In this document: one piece after another, positions 1-11,250 of the stretch
Position numbering within the stretch: the stretch's first letter is position 1
How the letters are laid out: the number at the start of each line of letters is the position of its first letter
NCBI GenBank assembly: GCA_024138025.1
Contig: JAMXBD010000063.1
Location: 744,001 to 808,000 of the forward strand
From: Combretum micranthum
Taxonomy: Eukaryota > Streptophyta > Magnoliopsida > Myrtales > Combretaceae
Direction: 5' to 3'
DNA length: 64,000 nt
Notes under the pieces: model-generated
Told to the model about the DNA's origin: nothing
Databases searched by the model: none
The model's input: only the letters and a program-made list of their open reading frames with translations
Translations under genes and position numbers: made by a program

Positions 1-240
1 AAATGATGGACCAAACTAAACTAAGCCCAGCCCTATTATAACCCTAAAGCACACTCTCCCTCTCGACAGACCCCTTTGTAAGACTCGCACCTCTCTCTTC
101 TTCCCTTCTTCCCGAATTAGGGATCCCAACTCTCTCTCTCTAACTAGCTCTCTGTGTTTATGTGTTTTGCATGCAGGTGTTCTTGGCTATTTCAAGAAGC
201 CACTCTCCAATCTTACATAAGACTCAACATGATCAAGGGG
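1..240 (+). other. possible promoter and 5' leader fragment
   Basis: The first 240 bases differ from the AT-rich DNA that follows. They contain a telo-box-like AACCCTAA word near base 41, a GCCCA-type element just before it, and long CT-rich tracts (53-160). This combination is common in promoters and leaders of plant housekeeping and ribosomal-protein genes. No open reading frame with a recognisable product follows, so this may be a leader of a gene outside the window, a promoter relic, or chance. Confidence 0.25.
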
Positions 241-1234
241 ATAACTCATCATTTTCCCTATTTCGTTTATTAATAGTATGATGTTTGGTATGCTGTTTAC
301 AGTTTGTTATACGATCTGTTTGAAATCCGTTCCTCTATCTTGTTCTTACAACTGTAGATATGTATGTAAATTCTGTTACACATAGTCTTTAAGCCAGCTA
401 GGCTTCTTGTGATGACGTGTAGTTCTACTATTTGTATCAGAGCCTCATATAAACTTATGAAATCCTTGCACGATACATGAGCTCTACATAAACATAACAT
501 GTACGAGACATGATAATTATTGATATTATATGTGTGTCTAACATGACACAAACTCTTTCAAAAGATTTATTCATTGCAATATGCTATAATCTCCATTTTA
601 ATTCGAACAAGGGTTTGATTTACACTCCATGTTCTGAGAAGCATTTATCATCCAAAAGGAAAAAAAAACGAAGTCTTTGTCTAAAGAAATATGTTGAAAA
701 AGGGCATTTCATCTGGGGAAAGACATTATTTTCTCAACGATATCATTGTCATTTGATCTAAACAGCCTTTGTTGGATGGAAAATATTTGATAAATACTGA
801 TAACTTCTATGGCATATAGATACTTATAAAAAAATTTTAAATGGACAATTTTATAAAAATTATGCACTACTTCCACCTCTTGCCTAGAATGTATTTATAT
901 TTATCTGTCATTTATCTAGATATGTAACATATCACACATTGAATTTTTATTTTTTTTTGTTGCATCTACCTGCTTACATGTTGCTAGTGGCAAGATAATT
1001 AGGATCATACACAGATGAAGAGGAAATAATATATGGCATGTTTGGATTATTGGATTTTTATTTGTATTCAATCTGTATCGATAACTTATTAGTATCATAT
1101 CAATATTGGTTCAATTTCATCATTTTATGAACAAAACTATCAGTTTTTCATCAGTATCATATCTGTATCAATTCAGTATCTGTTCAGTTTTAGTTCGATT
1201 TGAAAATGATGCAAGAAAGATACCAAGCCAATAT
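241..1234. other. AT-rich spacer, no gene seen
   Basis: No coding region was recognised. Bases 1030-1200 contain several near-repeats of the words GTATCATAT and CTGTATC, suggesting a decayed dispersed repeat, but no ends or target duplication can be defined. Confidence 0.4.
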
Positions 1235-1748
1235 ACCTAAATAATCCTATAAGAAAACAAATATATGAAATGTGATGCAGTACAAAAGCGTAAATACACT
1301 GATTCAATCACAATAGATGAATTAAGAATCCAAGAATGCAATAAAAATGCAATCTTTATAAGAAATCTTTCAAAGAAATGTCATACAAATGTAAAAAAAC
1401 CAAAGTCTTATGAAAAAGGTCTAAACTCGTCTATATATACTCTAATAAGAAACCCTAAAATGAAATAAAGAAAACACAGTCAGTTAAAAGTGCACTGGCC
1501 CAATGCTGACAGTGCAGATCACATATACCAGCGGCTTACAACTCTACGCCGACAGTGTTGAAGTCGGTATAGACCACAGTTCAATCACAATAAGCAACAT
1601 GCCCCATGCCATGCATGTAGTCATGCCTGTGGTAGAATATGGTCTTCTTTCCACAACGTACGCCAACAATTCTAGCTTCTACGCCGGCAGCGTTATGCTA
1701 ACATTCGACCATTTTGTCAAGGCTGGCAGCCTTTGTTCCTCTACTGCA
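1235..1748 (-). repeat. LTR-like remnant of a gag-pro-only Gypsy element
   Basis: Read on the minus strand this block starts with TGCAG at 1748, directly after a purine tract (1750-1767 on the plus strand reads CT-rich) that follows the end of a retroviral-type reading frame. That is the arrangement of polypurine tract plus 3' LTR. It contains a TATA-box-like element (1432-1441, minus strand) and a GC-rich part (about 1495-1700) with repeated GCCGGC/GCCGAC words. A TGGTATC word lies just beyond the left end and may be coincidental. The matching LTR was not found, so the far end is approximate. Confidence 0.45.
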
Positions 1749-1749
1749 C

Positions 1750-2629
1750 TATTCTCCCCTTCTTGCAAAAAATTCGACCTCGAGTTCTGATTTGTGTGTT
1801 TCTTCCTCTTCTTTTTAGTCTTCTTGGATGATTTAGGCTTCTTCATAGCCCATTTTCTCTCTCATCTTGATTGAATAATGGTCAGAAAAATGTGCCTTTT
1901 AGTCTCGATGGCTTTGGAATGAGTTGTTTTCTTTAAGGACAAAAGACTCAAACCCTCTTTTTCTAACCTATACACATTCTCCTTTCCTGCATAATGGGCA
2001 TCAACATCGTATTGCCATGGTCTTCCAAGCAACAAGTGACAAGCATCCATATCTATTATATCACAATAGATCTCATCGTTATACTTACCTATAGAGAATG
2101 GTCCTTTGCACCGCTCTTTTACATCAATCTTCTCATATGCTTTAACCCACCCAACAGTGTATGGGTTAGGGCATTTTTGTACCGGTAGCCCCAAATGCTT
2201 CACAACATTCCTATCAATAATGTTCTCGCAACTACCACTGTCTATAACCAGGTCAAACACCTTCCCCCCTATCTTACACCAAGTACGAAACAACTGGAAT
2301 CTCGGGCTGTCCTCCTTTTGCTTAGGGGTTAGCATCAACATTTTGATGAAATAAGTCCACCTAACACTGTCATCACCCTCTTCAGAATCATCCTCTTCCC
2401 CATTAGGTTCGTAAACCTCTTCCCTCTCAACAATATTCACACTTTTCCTGTTTGGACACTTATTAGATCTGTGCCCTAGCTGATTGCAACGATAGCATTT
2501 GCCTAAAATGGGCTTTACATAGGGATTGCTTAGCTTTTGTGTGTCCTTAACATCAACAGGACGCTCACCAGTAGGCTTTGAAAGTGGGAGAGAATAATGC
2601 AGTAGCGGAATCTCAATTAAAGTCAACAT
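1750..2629 (-). pseudogene. Ty3/Gypsy gag-pro ORF lacking RT, RNase H and integrase
   Basis: The open frame 2629-1862 (255 codons) carries a gag zinc knuckle of the CX2CX4HX4C type (Cys45, Cys48, His53, Cys58). It is followed by an acidic linker and an aspartic protease with the active-site triplet Asp-Ser-Gly at 130-132 and a downstream LLLGRPW motif. After a single TGA at 1859-1861, the same frame continues through a lysine-rich stretch and ends in a segment with the words SRSNFLQEGEN, resembling the C-terminus of plant Gypsy polyproteins, directly before the polypurine tract. Thus gag-pro appears joined to the polyprotein tail with all polymerase domains missing. The first ~10 codons lie in the neighbouring LTR-like repeat, so the apparent start is not native. 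Gag upstream of the knuckle is missing. Confidence 0.7.
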
Positions 2630-2912
2630 TTATTGTTGATGATTTCAACTTTTGAGTTTTGAAACCGCCAACATTAATTATAGACCACTAGTTTTTGTTT
2701 GCAACATTAATTATCGGCTACACTATTTATTTTTATTTATTGTATTTATTATTTACCTGTTTAGATCTTATTTTTTAGAATTCGTCATGTAATAGTATAA
2801 ATAGGCCTCTAGGCTTGTCTTTGTTTATCAGAATATTTGATATTATTGAATTAAAAACCATTTTAGAGGAGTATCCTCTATATTATCCTTAAGGTTGGTA
2901 AAATCTTACAGA
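2598..2912 (+). repeat. LTR-like direct repeat, left copy
   Basis: This block matches 4173-4468 over about 300 bp in the same orientation, including the words CTCAATTAAAGTCA, AAATAGGCCTCTAGGCTTG and GAGGAGTATCCTCT. It starts with TGCAG after a purine-rich GAGAGAATAA, as does its partner. The pair probably represents the two LTRs of a short element. The left copy abuts the interrupted gag-pro frame, and its end near 2912 is approximate. Confidence 0.6.
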
Positions 2913-3204
2913 GATGTCGATAGACTATAGAATAGAAGCCAGTCATATTCTTGATGGTGTTCAGGGTACACAAGTCCTATGTTACGGGCAACCGGTACAA
3001 AAGGCGATATAGGAGACCATGGGTCAAAAAATTTGGCGAAAGGAACAACGTTGTGAAGCCCTGATCTATCGATCTACTACCAACAATAGTAGGAAGGATT
3101 ATTAGAGACGACCGGAAGGCAATCCAAGGATCAGTTCTGTTACTTATGATACTAATAATGAAGATGAGTTTTTTGAAAAACAGCCACGAAGATGAGACTT
3201 TAAT

Positions 3205-3530
3205 GTAGATTTGATAGGTATATATTTGGAAGGAATGATTTCAATTTACAGATAGATATTCCATATTTTAGAGGGGATTTAGGGAATCGGGAATTTGTTG
3301 ATTGGATTGATAAGATTGAGCGGATCTTTAAATATGTAAGAATTCTTGAAAAGAAAAGAGTGAAATTGGTGGCTTATAAATTAAAGGGCTATACTTTTGC
3401 TTGGTAGAAGAGGTTGCAGAGCAAGATGTACCATGAAGGTAGACAACCTGCTAAAATGTGGTTTATGATGAAGTTGTTAATAGAAGATGAATTTCTTCAT
3501 CTGGATTATCCTGCAGAGTTTGACATGTCG
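3205..3530 (+). pseudogene. Gypsy gag fragment, broken
   Basis: A plus-strand frame between the two LTR-like repeats encodes a gag capsid-type segment (words such as DIPYFRGDLG, FVDWIDKIERIF and VKLVAYKLKG), typical of Ty3/Gypsy gag proteins. A TAG at 3405-3407 interrupts it where relatives normally have a second Trp. The sequence then loses similarity near a DYPAEF word. It is the opposite orientation to the gag-pro frame at 1750-2629, so at least two elements or an inversion are involved. Confidence 0.6.
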
Positions 3531-3619
3531 ATGCAAAGCAATGATTGGAAGAAGGTAGAATATATTCCTACTCCAAAGGAAAGTAGGAAAGGACACGTTG
3601 AAGAGACTCGTCAATAGAC

Positions 3620-4172
3620 CCCATCAAAAATTTCAAAAGCCAACACTCCTAAGGTAGAAGGAAGACTTGTGGTTGAGAAAACTAAACATCCACCAGTTAT
3701 TTCCATCTAGCCTAATAAAAAGAGACTTGTTCCTGATGTACTATATGAAATTACCACAAAAAATACTGAGATGCCTAAAGTTGTTGAAAGCAAACATATG
3801 GAAACATTGGCTTGGGAGGAGAAAGCAAATGAATCAACTTCTATTAAGCCAGAGGAAAAGCTAATTGAAGAAGTTGAAAATAAAGAAGAGAAAATAGATG
3901 AAGTGGTTGAAAAGGAAGCAAAGAAGGAGCCTAAAAGTAAACAAGTTGAGACTGAAAACAAGAAAAAAGTAAATAAGGAAGAGAATGCCAATCTTCTGGT
4001 GACTTTAAATGCTAATGTTGTAGGGTTTAAGCTATTAACAGAATTATATGAAGCTGATGTAAGTGTCAAAGAGATTTTGGACTGATATATTTCCTTTCTA
4101 CCCGGACGACTCACTGTTATATTTAGACGAGAACTTAGGGTCGAGTTTTTTGTGGATGGAAGAGAATAATAC
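3620..4172 (+). pseudogene. internal 3' part of the short gag-only element
   Basis: This segment joins the gag fragment to the right LTR-like repeat. It contains a lysine- and glutamate-rich open frame (3771-4085, about 104 codons) of no recognisable fold. Near 4130-4165 a different frame gives words resembling the polyprotein tail (SSFLWMEEN), followed by a purine-rich tract abutting the LTR. No protease, reverse transcriptase or integrase is visible. Confidence 0.45.
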
Positions 4173-4468
4173 TGCAGCAGAATCTCAATTAAAGTCAGCA
4201 TTTATTACTGATGGTTTTAACTTTTGAGTTTTATAACCGCCAACATTACTTATAGGCCACTAGTTTTTATTTCCAACATTAATTGCCAGTTACACTATTT
4301 ATTTGTATTTATTATTTGCTTTTTTAGATCTTGTATTTTAAAATTCATCATGTAATAATATAAATAGGCCTCTAGGCTTGTCTTTGTTGATCAGAACATT
4401 TGATATTATTGAATTAAAAACCGTTTTAGAGGAGTATCCTCTGAGTTAAGGTTATGGATTTAATCTTG
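4173..4468 (+). repeat. LTR-like direct repeat, right copy
   Basis: Partner of 2598-2912, with clear but imperfect identity by eye. It is preceded by GGAAGAGAATAAT, a plausible polypurine tract. No convincing target-site duplication was found around the pair, consistent with age or rearrangement. Confidence 0.55.
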
Positions 4469-7372
4469 TTGCTATTTTGAAGATATAACTCGATGAAGTA
4501 GATCTTGTTTTCTTCACGCTTCCTGTGCTCCTTCAAAATGCAAATATTAGAACTAAAGTACTTAGTAAAGTACTGATGTGCACATGATGGCTACTTAAAA
4601 ATAAAACAAAAATACTGGTGAGAAACAAGAGAGAATTTAGGGAGTAGGGTGAGAGGAAATGAAATAAAGAGAATCAAAATAAAATAAAATGAAAAGGAAA
4701 GAAAGAGACATTAGGTGGCGCTTGCATGTCTATATATGCTTGATAAAAGGCCAGTATTGGTATCTATAAAACCTTAGATTTATTGGATTTGATTGGACAG
4801 GTACATGATGGATATTAAACTTTATAACATAGGTTTTATTTCCAAATTTTAAGTGACTATAATTATAGAATATAGATTAGACGATGTTAAGTACCTATAA
4901 TTATAGAATATAAGTTAGAGGATAGGATATAGGATGTGATTAAAATCCTACTATAGAAATTACTTAAAACATTAATACTTTCTATATTACATATTTAAAA
5001 TTTTAGCATATCATAAAAATCTCGAATATAGATTGTAATAATAGAATGGCTAAGTCAATAAATATAATATTACATTATTAATACATTGCATATAATTTAA
5101 TTTGATAAAATGATAAAGATTCAACTATACCTTTGTGACACATTATCTATGGCCAAAATTAAGCAAACAATTAGATTAGCTCAAATGTTCGGTTTAACTT
5201 ATGAGAGTTTAAGTAGATATCGGCACTAACCAAACCTAGTCTAGATCCACCAAATCATGAGTTAGGTGGGTCAGGTCGGTTTTAGGCCGTGTACCAATTC
5301 ATGACCCATCAAATTATTTATTTTAAAAAAATTAAAAATAATTGTATAAGTAATTTATTTTAAAATATAAAATAAAAATAAGGGAAAAAATAAAACAAAT
5401 ATAGAAGTTTTTCTGGTTTGAATTAGAAATATTCTTAACAAAAATTAGAAAATAATTATATATAATTTAATTTAGTTTGATTTACGGTTGAGGTCAAATA
5501 TTTAATCGTCATGAATTACGTAATTCGTTATGACACCAAAAAGATCAGCCGTCCAAACATCACGAAAGAACAATATATTATTGAATCCACACTTTTCACG
5601 AAAGCACCAGGTGCTGATACTGTAATCACCTCCTTCCAGCTCTCGTATAAGTATTTAATCCATACAGATATAAAAAACAACAAAGTCCATCAAAAATCAC
5701 AAGAAACAAGGCAAAACACAGGGAATAACGTTGCATCAGCTGCCTGAATTTGAACAAATTATTCAATTAAATATTTAAACTTTAAAATAGTTAATTTCAT
5801 TATTCAATTAAATTTTTTTAAGACAAATAATAATGCCTTTTTTCTTTCTTTTTGTCTAAAGCTGTTTGCACAGTGTTTTTTTTTTTTTAACAGCAGTTAT
5901 CAGCTACTATGTGTAGGAAATAAAAATATTCCATTTACAATATATGTAAAAAGAGAAAATGCAATTTAGAAGATAAAGTTAACATAAGCAACAGTTTATA
6001 TTTATTAAAAATTCATATGTTTAAACTGAAATATTTTTATTAAAATAATTACTTAGAACACATGACTATTCATAATTAGAGTAAATATAAGTAGCGTAAA
6101 ATAATCTCGAAAAATTGAATTAAATATTAAAATTGACAAACTCAAAATTTAGATACGTAATTGAATTATTTGTTAAAAGTTCGGTACTAAATACGATATT
6201 ACCCAAACAAATACAATACATCAATAGCATCACCAATAGAGAGGTAGCTTTTTATAAACCGAGCAGTCCACTAACCAAGAAAGACCACCGTAGCATGACA
6301 CAGTTTAAAAAAGTAAGAGTAAATATGGAATCCATCATTTGGCCATATATATACATACACACACACACACGGAATCCATCTTTTACCGTAAAGGTTTTGT
6401 GAACTGATTAATTATATAAATATCCATAAAATTATCATTTGTGAATAGTTTTATAAAACTATTAATATCATTTATCTAAAAAAATATTAATATTTATCTA
6501 TTACTCATCTAAACACATGGCATATTAGTCTTATTTCTCCCATCTTATTGATTTTTTATCACTTTTAACATTCGACATTCGTGTAACCAGATAATTGTTC
6601 CAGTCCATTCGATTGGGCTGATATATACAGGTAAAGCGGTATATCTAGGGGACTACTAGAAGGAAAAAAGGTTGTCCTTGTGGATTAAGAATAAATTCAG
6701 GAAACGCCGGTGAGGGCAAACCTAAAAAGTCTAAACAGGTATCAACTGATTGGGGCAACCTGATCACGAAATGAGAATGCCAATGCCCAAAATGCAAGAA
6801 AGACTTTAGTAGCTGAAACAGCTTTTTAAGATTGGTTGGCATTCTTGAAATGGAATCCAAACCTTTTTTTTTTTTTTTCTCCCACTTTCTAGAAGACCTA
6901 GTGTCAAGGGTTTCACACACTAGGACAATGTCTTTGGTCATTTTCTGTCAATTCCTCAGGTAAATTCTGATGAGAAAATAGAAATGGGTTCTTTGCACCT
7001 GTCAAAGATCATTATGTTTTTCAAGCATAAAGGCAACAGATGCTTTCGTATTAATTAATTATATACTATCCGGAGAGTCGTTTCTAGATTTAGGTCCAAC
7101 GCCTGACGTGTTTACAAATCGTTAAGTACGATGTTTGAACTATAAACCTAATTAAGACTAAGATTTCTACTATTTAGAGTTTGATTTTATATGTTATCAT
7201 ATAATTACTTTATTCTCTTTTTCAGCTTAGTGTCTCTCTATCTCTCTCTCTCTCTCTATATATATATTCATTGTTGTCTCACTATCATTATTCTCACTAG
7301 TTGATGCACTACTAGTTGATGCAACATAGTGCAATTACATAGAATATATGAGAGAGTAAAAATTATAAGGGT
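4469..7372. other. AT-rich spacer with short repeats
   Basis: No gene was recognised. A roughly 40-bp unit with the core ATAATTATAGAATATA is repeated twice at 4848-4930. Bases 5215-5300 contain words such as GGTGGGTCAGGTCGG that are typical of decayed hAT-like non-autonomous elements, but ends are not visible. There is a (CA)n run at 6355-6370. A 98-codon minus-strand frame at 6645-6941 shows no recognised motif. The interval ends with (TC)n(TA)n at 7232-7268. Confidence 0.4.
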
Positions 7373-9229
7373 AACAAAATTCATTATCACAACGTATCTA
7401 AATTTTTTGATTATTTCACACATGATAAGTTTAGCAAGAATTTGGCTATTTCTCCAGCCAAAAGCTGACGTGAAAATGAAACTCAATTAAAAAATTATTT
7501 TCTATGTCCTAATTAGCATTTTTTTATTCTTTTTTACTTTTCTCTCTCTCTTTTTCCTCTTTCTCTCTCCTTTTCTACTTCTTCTTCTTCCTAATCCCAA
7601 ATCAAAAAATTTATATATCCTAAAACCCCACTAACCCATTATAATAATTATTATTTTTTTACTTTCTTCTCCTCTCACTCTTTTTCCATTCTCTCTCTCT
7701 CTTGTATGACGCCGTCTTCTTGTTCTTCTTGACATAACCCCCAATAGAAAAAAAAAAGTTTTTGAAGATGCAAATTGTACGTTTTCAAAAAAATTAAAAA
7801 TCAATGCACATTTGGGATTTGAAATTTCGCATTCAAAAATCAATGCAAACTTTATATTACAAAAAAATCTCAATTTTTCTATCCAAATTCATTGAGCTTG
7901 TACATTTGAGTTTTTAAATTTTATTGCAAAAGTCATCACTGAAAATTAAAGATTCCATTTTTTACTAGGAAAATGGAGTTCGAAGAAGCTTTATGCTATG
8001 AATGATAGAGTTAAAGCTGAAAGGAAGTCAGATGTACCAGTATATTTGAGAGTTTGTTAACGTAAGTAGTCTTAAGCATGCTTAAAGATACAGGGGAGAG
8101 TTTTATGGGCTAAAGAATGCATTTATACAGCCAAAAGGAAATAGTAAGCAGTAAATAACAGCAATTAGATTAGGTAACTAAAATAAGAGTTTACAACCTT
8201 CGAAGGAGCTGGATATATAAGAGACATGAACAAAACAAAAGGGAGTCGGCCATGATTTTACCAAAGCTAGATCGTTCTATTCTCTTCCTTTTTCTTGGAG
8301 TTGATGGACTTCCAAAACCAATAAGACACTTTCCTTCTCAATATACCTCGTATACATCGTGAAACACATACATACAAACCCTAGAGTTAGATATTCATAT
8401 CAATAGAGACCTTTCAAGAAGAAATACATAGATCTATGATTTACCAACTAGGCTTTACAAAATAAAGAATCTAACTTCAAACCCTAATCTTGATGTGTAT
8501 AGTAAATGGAAGAAGATGGGAAGAGAGTGTACTTGAGTCTGGTAGCTGATCTTTCGAGATGCAAAATTTTGAGGTTTATCTTTCTTAACCTGTTGCTTTT
8601 GTTGTACTATTGGATAGGACATCTTATTTTGTTGTTGGGCTGTCTTGGTTTGTAAAGTGGATTGAACTATTCTAGTTATTGGACTTTAATCGTATTTTTA
8701 ATAAAAGTTGTGTGGCTAGGCTGTGACTGTAACATTTTTTTATTTTAGGTATTTGAAATTTGGGCATTTTGTGAAACTTTTTTGCAATTTTGGTTCTAAG
8801 ATTGAATTGAGTTTTACTATTTTGGTTGAAGGAATCGAATTAGGTTTTTTTTTCCTAATCCAATTTTGTGTTTTCATTCGAAAAGTTAAAACCTTAAAGA
8901 AGAAGAAGAGAGCAAGAGGAAAGTTAAAAAGAAAAAAAAAAATTAATGGGTATCTAGGATTTTAGGAATTTCATTTAATTTGGGGTTAGGAAGAAGAAGA
9001 AGAAGAAGAAGAAGAAGAAGAGAAGGAGGAGGAGGAGAGAGAAAGTAAAGTAAAAATGAATAAAAAAATTTAAGAATGCCAACTAGGATGAGAAAATAAT
9101 TTTCTAATTGAGTTGTCTTTATACATCAAATTTTGGTTGGAGAAATGGCAGGATTCCAACCAAAGGTATCATGTATGAAATAATTGAAAAGTTCCAGTAC
9201 CTTCATAATACGAAATTTGTTTTAGCTAT
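7373..9229. mobile_element. non-autonomous DNA transposon with long terminal inverted repeats
   Basis: About 300 bp at the left (7373-7670) matches the reverse complement of about 315 bp at the right (8915-9229). Shared words include ACTCAATTA, AAAATTATTTTCT, TTATTTCA, CATGATA, TTTCTCCA and a pyrimidine run (left) or GAA/GGA run (right). Arms this long suggest a Mutator-like element. The 1.2-kb interior has no transposase-like frame, so it would need a helper. The outermost ends and target duplication were not resolved, and arm similarity falls towards the outside. Confidence 0.6.
8990..9036 (+). repeat. (GAA)n/(GGA)n microsatellite
   Basis: A purine-only tract, GAA repeated about eleven times then GGA, inside the right inverted-repeat arm. 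The left arm carries a shorter CTT run at the mirrored position, so the array expanded in one arm. Confidence 0.9.
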
Positions 9230-10916
9230 AAAACTGTTATAAACTAAAAAGTTCAGATATGATAAATGAAACCTATCTGTAAAAATTATGAATAAATGAT
9301 TTAAAATTTTCAATAACTCTTACATAGACTTTTTTTTTAAGTTTAGAAGCCCTGGACTTATTAAGGAAATAAAATAAAGTTAGGAAGGAAATTGGAAAAT
9401 AACTTTTCTAAATCAATGAAAAATCTATGACAACTTAGTATATATGAAAACACGTCAGTTTTGGCCTTGGAAACGGTGCTAAATGATAAAGATAATTAAA
9501 CCACGTTGTAGGAACCCTAAACTAGTATGTATGTGTGTGTGTATTATGGGTTTTATAATTGGTAACTCCACATGTCAAAGTTAGGCTTTTTATAAGGGAA
9601 GAAAGTCAAATTTTTTTTAATATTTAATAATCTAAACAATTCATAAATTGAATACCCATCTCATCCGCATCACTAGTTACCCTCATTCTCTCTCTAATCA
9701 TCATTATCATCATCATCCACTTCCATTCAAGTTTTGGTAAGACTAACATTCTTAATCTATTGTCGGTGTAGTATTTTTATGATGTCCTCCAATTTCTTAT
9801 GTGGGCCTTAGCCTAAAAATATGGTAAACATCAGCTAAGAGGCACAAAAAATAGCACTAACATGAACGCTCTAACAATCAACTTTGTAAAAGACTCTAAA
9901 GTGTAGAAAGTATAGCACTAACCAATAGAGAATGGGTATGAGAAGGTAAAATTATCTCAATTATCCTTATAAAGGTAGAAGGTACTAGCCTAAGGCTACC
10001 CTCAACCTTTGCATATCGAGGGTTATATATGAGAGAGCCCACTGATTTGAAGAGGACATGTTTCTTCAACTTGTTGTTCTTTTGATGGATGATGGCTGAT
10101 AAGTGTTAATGATAGAGAAAAAGATGCCTTTTAAAAGGAAAGTGGTTTCCTTTTCTCTCTTTCGTGAGAGTTTAAATGGGTCAACCATGGATTGGAGGCT
10201 CAGTAAAAGATGACCATCTAACCCAATCAAAAAATGGCCATCAACACTTACAATATCCTTCTACATGCTTAATTACTAATATCATAGAATAAAATTACAT
10301 TTTACGAAGTAGTCACCACTGTCACTAGTGCAACTAGTTAATAATAATCAAATAGGATGCATTAATTAGTTTACGCTTAAATTAGTGAAGAAATATTGTG
10401 CATCAAACCCACAAAAACAAGTATGCCATAAAATTATGTTTATTTTAGTCATACAGCATTCAAAGTTTAAATTAGCTGTTGGATTTACGACTTATCATGT
10501 CTTCGTTAAACTTATTTATACATATTAAGTAGAAATGAAAAGTTAATTTTGCAAGAATTATTATGATTTTCAATGTATCATAAGCATTTTATGAATTAAA
10601 TTAAAGATGATATAGGAAACACATTTTTCAAATATAAACTTCGATAGCTCTTTTAAAATTTTAATTATAGATGAGTTCAACCTGGACAATAAAAGCATTT
10701 ATTGAATTGGTCAAGTTATAGGTTCAAGTTTGCAAATATGATTAATTATCGAAACAAGTGAGGGCTTTAAACATGAAGCCATTTAAATTAAAAATGAAAT
10801 CTGACCCATCTACACAAATTGATACCCCTAGGAATTTATCATATAATCCTTTCAATGAGCATGGAAAATGGACTCTTTTTTTTTAGATAAATATAAAATG
10901 AGAAGTAATCAAAAAG
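9230..10916. other. spacer without recognised gene
   Basis: No reading frame or repeat end was recognised. The part 9760-10260 is less AT-rich and resembles LTR sequence in composition, but no partner copy was found in the window. Confidence 0.35.
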
Positions 10917-11250
10917 TAGGATTCTCATGTGGACCTAGGGCCAAGTCAATAAATTGGTGGGTTTGAGCAATAAATTTAGGCTATTGGAAGGGCTTAATGA
11001 AAAAATCCGTGCTCTTACAATTAAGCAAATGAGTTAAACAATGATCAACTACATCATAGACTTTCTAAACAACATGTTAGATACTCATGTGGTCTCATAA
11101 CTAACTTGATAGGTTAGTGGGTTTGAGCAATAAAGTAAGGTCCTAGGAAGGGCTTAATTAATAAATCTACACCCTTATATTGGTAAGTGAGTTAAACCTC
11201 GATGAATTGCATCATAAATTTGCAAGACAATGTTGGTGATTTAGTCAATG
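10917..11250 (+). repeat. imperfect tandem duplication of about 170 bp
   Basis: Two adjacent units (about 10917-11087 and 11088-11250) share in order the words CTCATGTGG, GTGGGTTTGAGCAATAAA, GGAAGGGCTTAAT, GAGTTAAAC and CATCATA. Neither unit is part of a reading frame. Confidence 0.7.

Noticed and set aside
1503..1790. 95-codon plus-strand frame
   Set aside because: It runs antisense through an LTR, polypurine tract and polyprotein tail; no domain.
6645..6941. 98-codon minus-strand frame
   Set aside because: It has a homopolymer-coded Lys run, no recognised domain, no neighbouring exons and no coding-like composition.
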